A DNA stretch of 64,000 nucleotides. It comes from Aplidium turbinatum (Eukaryota > Chordata > Ascidiacea > Aplousobranchia > Polyclinidae). A model generated the notes under the pieces. That model saw nothing but the letters and a program-made list of their open reading frames with translations. It was not told where the DNA came from and did no database searches. Positions 53,822 to 64,000 of the stretch are shown piece after piece; the first letter of the stretch is position 1, and each line of letters begins with the position of its first letter. Where the stretch lies: positions 31,751,824-31,815,823 of the forward strand of contig OU964919.1 in NCBI GenBank assembly GCA_918807975.1, in the 5' to 3' direction. The position numbers and the translations under genes are program-made.

Positions 53822-54149
53822 ATTCATACTGCCAGTTCATACCTTGAAAAGATCAAGAGAAAAAATTAAAAAAAGCCGAAGTTGCTGATCTCAGTTTCCG
53901 CAAACATTTTAAAAGGATTAGGGTTCGGTAGCACAATCAGGATGACAGAAAAGGACTATAGGCTAATTAGTGGTCATCTACTCAATCACCTACCCATGCA
54001 CATTTATTTGCCAACGCACGTAAGGCACGGACACAACTTCAAGTGATAATACAGTACAAACAAATCAGGTTAAAATGATAGCCTACGTAAATTGTTAGGT
54101 TACAAATTAAAATTTCATTCCAATACATTAACAAATTCTGGTACAAAAC

Positions 54150-54420
54150 TCATCTTTTAACTTTCATCTTATTTTCGCTTCATTTCCAATCATGTTTCTG
54201 CTGTAAACCATGTTGTTAAGATGCAATGGGGGATAAGTCTTCAAGTTCAACATGTTTCCAATGTTAAAATCATTTATACAAATCTGCTGAAAGCATCAAA
54301 TCTGACAACCCTGTTTTAGTAACTTCTGGACTGGCAGTAGCTTTCAGACCGTGTATACGCGGTCCAGAAATTACGATAACTTTCAGACCGCAGTAACTCT
54401 TGGACCGTTACACCGGCGCT
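54150..54420. repeat. dispersed repeat family with CCGGTGTA ends, copy 4
   Basis: ACTCATCTTTTAACTTTCAT at the left to GACCGTTACACCGG at the right. It matches the interrupted copy at 15330-15884 and is the most complete right-hand version in the window. Confidence 0.7.
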
Positions 54421-54860
54421 CTTTCGAACATCGTTTCAGGGCTGTCACCACTGAGCACGTTTGTTATTAAGCATATTTAGCTCTCTGAATAACAACGCAT
54501 TCGCAAAAATCAAAAACTTTGCGTGACAGCTAAAAACCTCGCTCGAACCATCCACCTCCAGCTGTCGACTGGAACTCTGGAAGCGCGCGTGTCTTGGCGT
54601 GTTATTATAGAGATCGTGTTGGAATAAAGTTAATGAACCTCAAAGGAAAAGCTTCAATTTCCCTGCGGATTGCAGGAAAGTATCAGAGTTGCCACACATC
54701 TGTCGATATAAAGTTTTACGTTCCGTAAACTTAATCCGTAAACTTAATCTGGCAGACACTGAGTTTTAAAAAGCATTAACGTTTTTGATAATTTGAACTA
54801 ATTTCATGCACTACGCGAATACGTATACAATAATACATATTACAAACTTATGGCGAGGAG
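54421..54860. other. intergenic stretch, nothing recognised
   Basis: No gene, repeat end or RNA gene was seen. Confidence 0.35.
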
Positions 54861-54864
54861 AAGG

Positions 54865-55350
54865 TATGCTATTGGTTGTATATTGTATTGTATTCTGGTC
54901 CAGTACACATGGTACTACAAAGAAAAACATTAACATACTCGCAAATAACAATTGATAAGAAAACATAAATAAATTAAAATAAGAAATTTTTGAAGAGAAA
55001 ACAAAAATCACAAGGAACAGAAAAGATACGACACAATCATAAATAGTTTTCGACACGTCGCTTAAATATCGCAATAGACATACTATTGACTACAGCATAT
55101 GGTAAATTATTGCAAGTGTCGACTACTCTATTGGCAAAGGAAAATTTACGGCAATTCAGTTGAGCAAACTGTTTATGCAATTTAAAATTATGACCTCTGG
55201 TTGAATTAGAGTTAAAAAGGAAATATTTGGAAGATGGTGATACCGAAACATTGTGTACTAATTTAAAAACTTCTGTCAAATCAAAAATTAATCTCCGCTT
55301 TTCCAGCGAGAGAAGGTCTAGTTCAAACAGTCTTTGTTCATAAGCTTAAG
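54865..55350 (-). mobile_element. CR1/L2-like LINE 3' end
   Basis: The minus strand encodes YEQRLFELDLLSLEKRRLIF, DLTEVFKLVHN, STRGHNFKLHKQF, then FSFANRVVDTCNNLPYAVVN and SIAIFKRRVENYL with a stop. This is the standard C-terminus of CR1/L2-group reverse transcriptases. A 3' UTR follows, ending in AATAC-type short repeats near 54880. The 5' side is truncated, as is usual for LINE insertions. Confidence 0.85.
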
Positions 55351-55597
55351 GTTAAAGCAGCACTGGCTTTCATCTGACTCTCTTCTGGAGCTTTTCATCA
55401 GAATAGAGATAATCGAACTGTGGTACATACACTTTGTTAAATTTTACCTTGAATTTTTTTAATCTAATTTTTCCTATAACAGTTTAAAGTATCACTTCCG
55501 CAAAAGTGAAAAAAATATAGTTTGTTTTGATATGAACGATGTGTTGGGCATTACTGCGAATCGTCGATCATGCATACAACTGTTTTATGCTTCAGTG

Positions 55598-56331
55598 CAG
55601 TGTTTCTTAAACAGGTGAATGGTTCACCCCAGGGTGAATAAAATTTTTGCAGGGGTGAACCAACCAAAAGGGGTGAATAAGGGTGAACCGTTAGAAATGA
55701 ATGATAGCTTGCGAGCAGGGCGAATATTCAGGGTGTTCCACCTGCTCAGTGAACAGGTGAGAATTTCCAAAAGCAAAATCCATTCTAAGTTTTTCAATTT
55801 TTAATCAAAACTAATTGTTTTTTATAAATTTCAATATTTTTTATTGTTTGATTCTTTTATAAATTTCAAAAAATTAACTGAAAACTAAAAAGAGAAATGC
55901 ACTGAAATGTGTGAACTCATGGATGAGAGTGGCATTAGAAGGACTGATTCATCCGCGATTTGAAAAACTACTTGCGAAAGTTCAGGAGCATCCTAGTCAC
56001 TAGTAGCCTACACAATTTTCTGCAGTAAATCGACTACTGAACTGTTGTTTTATTTGCTTATTGTGATAGTGAAGTTGTTTTGCATTGAGTGTATAAGTAA
56101 ACAAATTTGGTGACTGTGTTTTGTAGCTTTATATCTTTGGACTCGAGAAATTGTAGATTGCAATGGCAAAACTTAGCTTGAGTCGATCTTAACAAAAATC
56201 GAAACAACCTAAGTCGTTTTGTGCTGTTATATATAGACGAGATAGTTTTATCATACCATGAGACAAGGGTGAATGAAATCTGGAGATAGTTGCTAGGGGT
56301 GAACAAAACTAAAAAAGTTTAAGAAGCACTG
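55598..56331. mobile_element. non-autonomous hAT element (734 bp)
   Basis: The ends are CAGTGTTTCTTAAAC and GTTTAAGAAGCACTG, flanked by CTTCAGTG/CTTTAGTG (8 bp, one mismatch). Subterminal GGGGTGAA and GGGTGAACC motifs are repeated on both sides. No coding sequence was found. Confidence 0.85.
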
Positions 56332-56539
56332 CTTTAGTGCTTCATGATAAAAAAAAAATTGAACTCCTGTGAGTGTGGTTGGATTACTTTCATTCATTTA
56401 TTCATTTTATTTTTCGTCATTAACGCGTCCGGGACGAAAAATATACTACTAGCAAACTAGCTACAATAGTCGATATAAGCCTACTAGCACGTTAATGAAC
56501 AGGAAAAAGTGGAGAGACCGATCCATCGCCTAGCAACGT

Positions 56540-56657
56540 TCAGCCAATCAGAGCGAAGGAGAGCAAGCTTTCTTAGCTATCCAATTTGTCACATTGGTTT
56601 TGTGCAGTTTCGGTCACGTTTAGGCTGTTTTCGTGATGTTAAATAAACGATGTAGTT
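56540..56657 (+). promoter_or_regulatory. possible promoter with CCAAT boxes
   Basis: CAGCCAATCAGAG at about 56549 is a good CCAAT (NF-Y type) box. A second CCAAT at 56580 and an inverted ATTGG near 56596 follow. No TATA box is obvious. The first possible coding exon starts about 110 bp downstream of the first box. The upstream 56332-56539 shows nothing else. Confidence 0.45.
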
Positions 56658-56807
56658 ATGGCACTTGCAATTCTGACGTCAGATATCCAGAGAAATGCCA
56701 AAATATCAAGATCGGAAGATTGTTTACGTTGGATCAAAGCATGTGGTCGGCCTCATGCAGAGCTAAACGTGTCAAGAATTAATCATTATTCATACGTTTG
56801 TTCAAAG
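56658..56807 (+). CDS. first coding exon of an unknown gene, THAP-like zinc finger segment
   Basis: ATG at 56658, preceded in frame by a TAA, opens 50 codons (MALAILTSDIQRNAKISRSE, then CLRWIKACGRPHAELNVSRI and YSYVCSK). They end at a textbook donor AAG|GTAAGT. The pattern RWIxAC-(x)-LNVxxI-xxxYVCSKHF is known from THAP-like zinc-binding domains of many invertebrate and fish proteins, where a histidine follows directly; here that would be in the next exon. The N-terminal cysteines of a full THAP domain are not seen. A BEL element begins 20 bp inside the intron. Later exons were not found. Confidence 0.5.
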
Positions 56808-56827
56808 GTAAGTGGTAACTATAGGCT

Positions 56828-57381
56828 TGGTCACAGCGGTAAACCATAATCTCTTCGTGGGAAAATTGTAACATAAGATTCCCGAATCCGTTTGTCTGCA
56901 TGTAATGACCGAAAAAAAAACACTCCTTTGAAACGTCCATTCAAATTTGTATTTCTGTAAAATTAGCCACCTGGCTGTCGAAAATGGGATGCAACGCCGT
57001 ACACCACTAAAACTTGTCACTACAGAACAGATTACTTGGATAAAAGACGGAAATTTTCGTCCAGCTGACAAGCACTAAGCAAAACAGTTAAATGTGCGAC
57101 TAACTCTCAAGCAACCATTTCACGAATGACCAGAATAGATATCAATATCTCAAACTCACGTACGCAGTACTGTGACGTAATAGTGAAAGACATTGTCACG
57201 CAATTCAAACAAGTGTTCAAAAGTGGTGATGCCATGTTTCATGTTTAAACAGGTTTGACACAAGTCTTACGAACGATGGTGCAATTTTGGCTCATTTTTA
57301 GGAAAAATTCCATGACGTAAGATTCAGTAGACCTGAACGGTTTTATATGACGTTTGATTTGTATAGAGATTGGCCGTAACA
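56828..57381 (-). repeat. 3' LTR of second BEL element
   Basis: Terminal inverted bases TGGTCACAGC and GGCCGTAACA on the plus strand. It is preceded by AGGCT and matches the right LTR over its full length. Confidence 0.92.
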
Positions 57382-57688
57382 TAGCGGCCCCTAGTTATGA
57401 CAGTCTAACATGGCATAACTAAAAAGGAATTTAAGGACAATCGTGAGCCAATGAATAAAACACACGATACACAAATTGTTTGAATCACTCACGTTTAAGT
57501 TAATACGCAAATACAAAGGGCATGCAAAGAATGAACAACAATAAGAATAAACACGACGATACATGAAATTGGTACCATAGGTACACGCTAAAATGACGCT
57601 ATGTACAATGGTTGCGATAATAACCGACTGTTCTGGGCTCAGACAAGTATCGGCCACCGCAGACAAAACCAGGCTCAAACCCTAACAC
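57382..57688 (-). other. BEL element 3' untranslated stretch
   Basis: Non-coding part between the pol end and the 3' LTR. No separate feature was seen. Confidence 0.5.
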
Positions 57689-60600
57689 TTAGGTGTTTTT
57701 TACGGGGGCGAGGCACGAAATATCCCTCAACACGTAGTCTACTTTCACTTTCCCCGTACTCTCATCATAGTTGCAGACGGCAACTTTGGCTCTACGAACC
57801 ACAGGCTTCCCTTTCCTAATTTGTGGAACTACCTCATGCACCCTCCCAAGTTGATACTTCCCACGTTTACCAATGTCTTGGAGAGAACCCACCACTACAA
57901 GTTGACCAGGCTCCAAATTCTCGGCCATTTTTAGCCATTTTTTCCGGCCCTGAAGACCTGGCAAGTAAAAATCGATCCATTTACTCCAAAACTGCTGGGA
58001 AAGTGACAAATTGAACCGATAATCCCTTCTTAGTTGGTCACGATCATGTGGTTGCCCAACAGCACAGTATGGGTGTAAGTATGGGGTCAAAAGTGAGGCA
58101 GGGGTGATGACAGTAAAATCCCTAGGGTCGTCACTCAAAGGTACCAAAGGGCGTTCGTTCACGATCCGAACGGCACTGCCTGTGTACGTAAGCAGTTCAA
58201 TAAAATTGGGCTTACGTATTGAAGAGTCCAAAATGTGAAAAAAGTACTTGGTCATATCGGCCACGAAACCAAATCCACTAAGCCGAAATGTAGCCAAGAC
58301 ATCTACCAGAAGGTTTAACAAATCAGGACCCGAAAACATTACATCATTAACACAAGTTCCTCGAAATTCAGACTTGCCATCGTAAACAATACGCTTTTTT
58401 AATTGTGACGTCACAAAGTATGGTAAATACCATTCAAATCCATTTACATTTTCTGCTTCACCAGCACGCTCAATATAGCCATTAGATTTAAGATCCTTCA
58501 TGGTGTCAGTAAGGAAATCACAAAGTTCAGGTTGTTTTAAAGCCTTCTTCCTTAAAGCAGCAGCTCTATCTGACGCCAACACAAAATTGTTAGGTAGACC
58601 AATATCTTCCTTCAACGGTACAGGTATCTCAAATCGACCATCTTTCAACTCAATATTCGGTTCGACAAGTTCTCTAGCCAAAATATCATTGCGAGACAAT
58701 TCACAGGTTTCATTTTGCAAAGTCAAATCCTGAATGACTTTATTCAGGTCTGCTATTTCCATATCACGAGACTCAATTTTACGCTGAAAGCCAGAGATGA
58801 CATCCGACTCTGAAGACGTCTGCACTCTGCACACTTTAGCAACGCTTTCAACTAAGGGTGACTTACCCCCACAAGCCAACCAACCGAGAGGAGTGAGCAA
58901 AGCATGCGGTTCACTACGATTTTCACCAACACGCTCTTCTTTGGCCCACATCAAATAAGCGTTGTCGTTGCCAATCAGTACATCTACAGTACTACAATCA
59001 TTCAAATGAAACATCTTCACGTCATGAAAATGACGGAAACCACATAAATCCTGTTTATGCGGTAAAGTTTTAACATCGTCAGCCCAAGCTGGGTTAACCA
59101 CCGAAGTTATATCACAAAACAGTTCATCTGTCTCTAACGACTGGATGTTGAGTTTAACAAGGTTAGCACAAGTAGGTTTCTGACCAGCCAGGGTATCCAT
59201 TTTAAACGACGCTTTATCATACGGTTTAAGGCCAAGTTCACACGCCAAATCACTCGAAACAAACGTCAACTGCGAACCAGGATCATGCTGACAATACACC
59301 AACTTCGATTTGCCAGTCATTGGATTCAAAACACGAGCAGCAGTAACGCGATTAAAGGCTGCTTTAACATTTCCAATCTTAACATTACGCACAGGAACTC
59401 TGGCACCAGCATCATCTTTGCCAATCGAATCCAGAGAATCACGTGACGTCACATAAAAATCACGCAGAAGAAAATAGTGTTTCCTATCGTTGTTAGGGCC
59501 ACACTTACGACAGTTGTTTGCATGAACGCAATCCCTAACCATATGCTGGCGCAAACAATTCAAGCATTTGCCAGCTTTCACAATGACATCTCTCCGATCT
59601 TTAGGTGTCAAGCGCAAAAATTCTTTACAATTAGGCAAAAAATGATAGTCAACTTGACCACGTGACGAACAACAAAAACATGCCGGTATGTCACTACGTC
59701 TGGCCACACCACCGCGCGGTGCGCCAACAGCAGTCGAGTACTGCGAACTCCCTGAAATCACATTATGATGGGGTTTTACCGACGTCTGCCTAACCGGACA
59801 AGAAGGCAATTTTCCTTTGCCAAACTTTTTAAAATGCTGCGACTCACCAGAATCGCCCATTAGCATAATGCTAAAATCAGTCGACTTGCGCGTTTCCTCA
59901 CGAACTACAAAATCGAACAAACTCTGAAAAGTAGGCTCATCAGTGCCACCATACTGATCACCTAAAAAGTCAAGATAACGCTGCTTAGCGTCAAACGGGA
60001 GTCGCTTAGCTAAATCCAAAACAAAACGTCCTTCCAATTTGTCACGCTGACCATAAGCTTGCGCGTAAAGCAGACACTGCGACAATTCATCTTTAAACTC
60101 TTTCAAATCACTGGAAAAGATCGAAGTCAATTTGCTACCATAGCGATACTTTCTAATTTCCGGTTCGGCGAAAAGACCTCCACGAACCCCAAAACGCTGG
60201 GACAAGCGAGCTAACGACATTTCTATCCTGTCTTTCTCTGACAAGCCAGGAGTGTCGGAAACCAAATTAGCAATCGTTTGCGCAGCTGTCCTAACACAAG
60301 CTGCTTGTAATAAAGTCAAACGAGTTCCTTTAAAGGGTGAAGCTGCCATTAAGGCCGTAACACGATTTTTAAAGAAGATAAATGGCATATTATTACTATC
60401 GTAACCAATCAAGGCCGCCTTATCGAAAAACGTCCTACTATTTTGGTATTCAAAAAAGCAATCCTGCTGTTGAGAACTCGATTTAGCGGGAGAAGACAAG
60501 CTATATCCCTTAAGGGGCTGAGGGGGCTCAGTCACATGCACAGCACGATCAAGATCCTCACAAACGTTAAAATCAGGAGACGCGACACGCCTCTCACAAC

Positions 60601-60982
60601 CACCCAAATTACGTGTAGCTGGGCGATTAAAACCTAGCGGCGCAGAAAAATGTGAAGGGGGCAAAGCATTACTGCTAATGGCGGCCCCGTGACCTGTACG
60701 CTCTGGGGGAGGAGTTCTGTTGTAATTCGCATGCCTTGGCTCTACAGCCTTCGGAAGACCCTTAGCCGCGGCCCCGAGACCTCCTGAAACAGCTGGAAAC
60801 CGTGTGGATTGGACTGGGCCACTTACGGATTGAACAGGTGTCTGGAAAAGGTTATCTAAATTTAACCGAGATTGATGTTCACTTCTGGAATGCCTAGAAG
60901 ACCCCTTCTTAGAGCTACGCCGGGAGCCCAACTCTGAACGATATTCAGCTAAAATTACTTCTTTGCGTTGTTCAGCCCTCAA
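57689..60982 (-). pseudogene. second BEL element, gag-protease and partial pol (fossil)
   Basis: A long open frame encodes the BEL gag core ([33 protein letters not shown]), Cys/His zinc fingers (CLNCLRQHMVRDCVH), a protease-like segment ([20 protein letters not shown]) and reverse-transcriptase N-terminus ([18 protein letters not shown]). The C-terminal integrase tail ([20 protein letters not shown]) closes it. The central part of pol is missing. The matching parts of the 30-42 kb copy confirm the family. Confidence 0.85.
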
Positions 60983-61794
60983 CTGTGCGTCTTTGAGTGC
61001 GAACTCAGCAGCTCTCGCTTCAGCTTTTGCGGCAGCCTCAGTTCGTATGGCCTCAGCTCTCGCGGCGGCCTCATTCTCGCGGCAGCCTCAGCTCGTATGG
61101 CCTCAGCTCTCGCGGCAGCCTCAGCTCGTATGGCAGCCTCAGCAGCTCTCGCTTCGGCCTCAGCTCTCATGGCAGCCTCAGCTCGTATGGCAGCCTCAGC
61201 AGCTCTCGCTTCGGCCTCAGCTTGTATCTGGAGCTCCTCTCGTCTTAGCTGTAGGTTAATTTGTGCCACTATCCGAGACGAACTCCTAGACATCCTAGTG
61301 CTTACATTTGAGGCACTATCCTCAGGATGTATGTCAGCATCCAACATATCTGAGAACTCACTTTCTTTTTGTTCGAAGTTATTTTTTAACGAGTTAAATT
61401 CGGGATCTACCCTATCACGAAGTTCTGCCAAGATTGCAGAGTTAAAAATTTTAGTCAAAAGAGCATGGAAATGCCGTAAATCCTCTTCCAAAGTAGAGAA
61501 CTTAGATCTAAAAATTAACAGTTCCTGCTTATCACTCAAAGAACCTAGGGCTACAGAAAGTTTCCCAATTTGAGTCAAAATATCCCTTCTAAGATGCCGG
61601 GCCTCTCGAACTGACTTAGCCTCATCGTTACTGGGTCCCTCCCCAGAATGGCTTGCCCGACCGCAAAGAACATCATCAGGCTTAAACTCAGTCGAGTCGA
61701 CGGCGGCCGAGTCCCTGTCGCCACCGAGTGTAGACATATTAAATGTTGAGGCTAATTTAACAATTAAAAAAAAAATTACGTTACACAAACACAC
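60979..61794 (-). pseudogene. second BEL element, N-terminal coiled-coil part
   Basis: The frame encodes a Glu/Asp-rich start and then an Ala/Glu/Arg repeat region (EARAAEAAIRAEAAMRAE and similar, coded by about 60990-61220) built from short tandem DNA repeats. It overlaps the main frame. Similar coiled-coil N-termini occur in the copy at 30909-31670. Confidence 0.7.
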
Positions 61795-62182
61795 AAAATA
61801 TTAAGTTATAAAAAACTTAACTGCAAAGACCGTAAAAATACAAAAAGAATTTAAATGCACAATACCGTAGTTGTACGGGTATATGAAGTCCTAAAGTTCC
61901 ACAAAACTTGCTTGGATTCTTCGACTTGAATCTTCAAGCACAGATGGATTGTCTTTAATCTTCTTTCTTGCCAATGAATGTCAATGTAGTTTTTTCTTCA
62001 GAACCGACAAAGAAACGCCTTTAATTTTTAGCTTGAAGTTCTTCAGTATCAACTGAGAAGAAATGTTTTTAAATTTCTTTTGCTTCTGCACCAAACACTA
62101 GACAGAGTAACGTCTTTTATTCTTTATGTGCTTCTAGTGCTTCTTGGCCTACCAGCTAACAAGTCACGTCTTTTATTTTTTA
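61795..62182 (-). other. BEL element 5' leader
   Basis: Non-coding leader between the right LTR and the first frame. It has several TTCTTTT/AAGAA-type short repeats and no evident separate feature. Confidence 0.45.
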
Positions 62183-62797
62183 TGGTTACAGCGGTAAACC
62201 ATAATCTCTTCGTGGGAAAATTGTAACATAAGATTCCCGAATCCGTTTGTCTGCATCGGGGACATAGTGAGTATCACTATATCACTATATCAAGCTCACT
62301 ATATCCCCGGTCTGCATGTAATGACCGAAAAAGAAACACTCCTTTGAAACGTATATTCAAATTTGTATTTTTGTAAAATTAGCCACCTGGCTGTCGAAAA
62401 TGGGATGCAACGCCGTACACCACTAAAACTTGTCACTACAGAACAGATTACTTGGATAAAAGACGGAAATTTTCGTCCAGCTGACAAGCACTAAGCAAAA
62501 TAGTTAAATGTGCGACTAACTCTCAAGCAACCATTTCACGAATGACCAGAATAGATATCAATATCTCAAACTCACGTACGCAGTACTGTGACGTAATAGT
62601 GAAAGACATTGTCACGCAATTCAAACAGGTGTTCAAAGGTGGTGATGCCATGTTTCATGTTTAAACAGGTTTGACACAAGTCTTACGAACGATGGTGCAA
62701 TTTTGGCTCATTTTTAGGAAAAATTCCATGACGTAAGATTCAGTAGACCTGAACGGTTTTATATGACGTTTGATTTGTATAGAGATTGGCCGTAACA
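62183..62797 (-). repeat. 5' LTR of second BEL element
   Basis: 615 bp, equal to the 554-bp left LTR plus a 53-bp micro-element and its 8-bp duplication. It is followed by AGGCT. Confidence 0.92.
62257..62309. mobile_element. 53-bp micro-element inside the LTR
   Basis: CGGGGACATAGTGAG at one end and CTCACTATATCCCCG at the other form 15-bp inverted ends with one mismatch. The flanking duplication GTCTGCAT is 8 bp, and the sister LTR at 56828-57381 shows the empty site. The centre is ATCACTATATCACTATATC-like. The size is near the minimum for a transposable unit. Confidence 0.9.
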
Positions 62798-62802
62798 AGG
62801 CT

Positions 62803-62964
62803 TACTATCTAGATTCTAGAATCTGAAATTGTTTGCGATCTTATCAAAACAGAAACTGTCTTACAAAGCTGCATCAATTGCCTAAACAATCTATTAGGTC
62901 TGCTGGAGGGTACTAGACTGATTTTAATGTTTATTTGTGGTAGTGGTTTTGCAATGTATTAAAA
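62803..62964 (+). other. intron or intergenic stretch
   Basis: Contains a short palindrome ATCTAGATTCTAGAAT near 62808. No acceptor followed by a THAP-like continuation was found. Confidence 0.4.
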
Positions 62965-64000
62965 CAGGGGTGTGCAGCGTGCGGCCCGCGGGCCAAATGC
63001 GGCCCGGGAAGAAAAATTGTGCGGCCCGCAAAGATGTGCCAATTTTGAATTGTCTGCGGCCCGCGAAACGTGTTTATAATTTAGTTTAGTCTGGTAACAA
63101 TGATTATTGTGGAGTGGATTATTATAGATTTCGCACCTTCTGTTAGCCATTTTAGAAATCTCCCACCGGCCACCGCTAATCCATTGTGTTTAATTATTTG
63201 GAACGTAAAAATGTATGGTCACATAAAAGTCTTTATGAACAAATTACGACTTTGGAAAGCTCACATACAGATAGGAAACCTTCCACTTTCCAACTTTGAG
63301 AGACTATGGAATGCATCCTGAGAAGAAAACTAAATTTGAAAAATTGTTGTATGAATTTTTGGCTCGTTTCAAGAACTTTAAATCTCATGAATATTTGTTT
63401 GATATATTCTCTTCGACACAGACATTGACAAAGCACCATCTGATATCCAACTTGAACTGATTGATCTTCAATAGAAAACGGATTTGAAAGCAAAGTATTC
63501 AGAAATGAATCTTGGCGATTTTCACCGAAAACATCTCAACCAAGATGACTTTCCACATTTGAAAAAATCCATTGCTTCAAAAATGTCTCTTTTTGGCTCA
63601 ACGTATTTGTGCGAACAATTTTTTTTTCTAAAATGGGCGTCATGAAATCTCCCTATCGATCGGTTCTGACAGACAAACACTTGGAAAATGGACTTCGAAT
63701 TGTGAGCACTTTCATTAAAGTAGATTTGGAAAAAGCTGTCGGAAAAAGAAGCCAGCTGCAAATTTCTCACTGAACTCGTTTAAAGACGGTGTGACAATAA
63801 ATTTGAATAGCAGTTTTCTTCAGAAATTTATGCATCTTAACTTATTATTTCTGCAAGGAGATGACCCCTAATAATGCCATAAGAATAACATGAATAACAA
63901 AATAATTACTTTTTGTGCCTGCAACTACTAGAAATCATATGTTAAATAAACGTGCGGCCAGCGGTTTCAACCAGTTATTTATATCTGGCCCTCCTGTAAT
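62965..64000 (+). mobile_element. hAT element with decayed transposase, running off the window
   Basis: The left end is CAGGGGTGTGCAGCG followed by TGCGGCCCGCGGGCC; GTGCGGCC and CTGGCCCTCC motifs near 63951-63995 suggest the right end is close to the edge. The inside holds a plus-strand transposase remnant. The type is that of the GTF2IRD2/ZBED5-like hAT group found in many animals. Confidence 0.8.
63200..63772 (+). pseudogene. hAT transposase remnant (C-terminal half)
   Basis: Pieces in several frames read NKLRLWKAHIQIGNLPLSNF, FENLLYEFLARFKNFKSHEY, KKSIASKMSLFGSTYLCEQ and then MGVMKSPYRSVLTDKHLENG. The motif SLFGSTYxCEQ followed by K(S)xYRSxLTDxHL is the hAT dimerisation region of this group. 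More than five stops or shifts separate the pieces, so the copy is dead. The open frame at 63522-63770 on the minus strand is its shadow. Confidence 0.75.

Larger units (their letters stand above)
56828..62797 (-). mobile_element. BEL/Pao LTR retrotransposon, shortened and broken
   Basis: The element is bounded by LTRs of 554 bp (left) and 615 bp (right, including a 61-bp later insertion) and the 5-bp duplication AGGCT (56823-56827 and 62798-62802). LTRs run TGTTACGGCC to CTGTAACCA on the minus strand and differ at about 1.5% of sites by eye. The internal part has BEL gag, zinc-finger, protease and the beginning and end of pol. It lacks much of pol and has at least two breaks, so it could only move with help. 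It belongs to the same broad group as the copy at 30073-41936 but has a different LTR. Confidence 0.93.

Noticed and set aside
57601-58014. Plus-strand open frames at the left end of the second BEL element
   Set aside because: Shadows of the BEL pol C-terminus on the minus strand.
60963-61573. Plus-strand Ser/Gln/Leu-rich open frames
   Set aside because: Complement of the Ala/Glu/Arg repeat of the BEL protein; low complexity makes all frames open.

Overview
The window is AT-rich eukaryotic DNA from an animal, most likely an invertebrate. Genes are split by introns with ordinary GT-AG sites, and the transposon families (BEL/Pao, Gypsy, hAT, piggyBac, CR1/L2-like LINEs) are typical of invertebrate metazoans. 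The species cannot be fixed from the sequence. No rRNA, tRNA, CRISPR array or bacterial-type operon was seen.

The main host gene runs on the minus strand from about 44.8 kb off the left edge. It encodes TFDP (DP), the partner of E2F transcription factors. Nine exons (418-584, 2021-2169, 2369-2437, 2584-2727, 20913-21081, 22069-22265, 27142-27302, 42452-42506, 44529-44801) join in consistent phase and give 457 residues, with a basic stretch, a winged-helix DNA-binding domain and most of the DP dimerisation domain. The C-terminal end lies outside the window. The introns have grown to 15-18 kb by transposon insertion.

The 2.7-20.9 kb intron holds hAT elements, a LINE tail, a very young Gypsy element with identical LTRs (10602-14761) inserted in an older unidentified mobile ORF, and a MULE-like element. 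The 27.3-42.5 kb intron holds a MULE-like element (27950-29852) and an old BEL/Pao element (30073-41936). That BEL carries a long-TIR DNA transposon and an hAT, and the hAT carries a further insertion. The 42-48 kb stretch holds hAT fragments, a SINE-like repeat, a minisatellite and duplications.

A 5-kb palindrome (48323-53288) follows, with a MULE-like insertion in its left arm and a piggyBac remnant plus a SINE-like repeat in its right arm. Beyond it come LINE tails, an hAT element, and a CCAAT-bearing promoter-like stretch with a first coding exon on the plus strand (56658-56807, perhaps THAP-like). A shortened BEL/Pao copy (56828-62797, minus strand) sits 20 bp inside the intron after that exon. 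A decayed autonomous-type hAT (62965 to the right edge) ends the window.

All three LTR elements lie antisense to the gene whose intron they occupy. A short palindromic repeat occurs about eleven times, mostly in introns or inside other elements.
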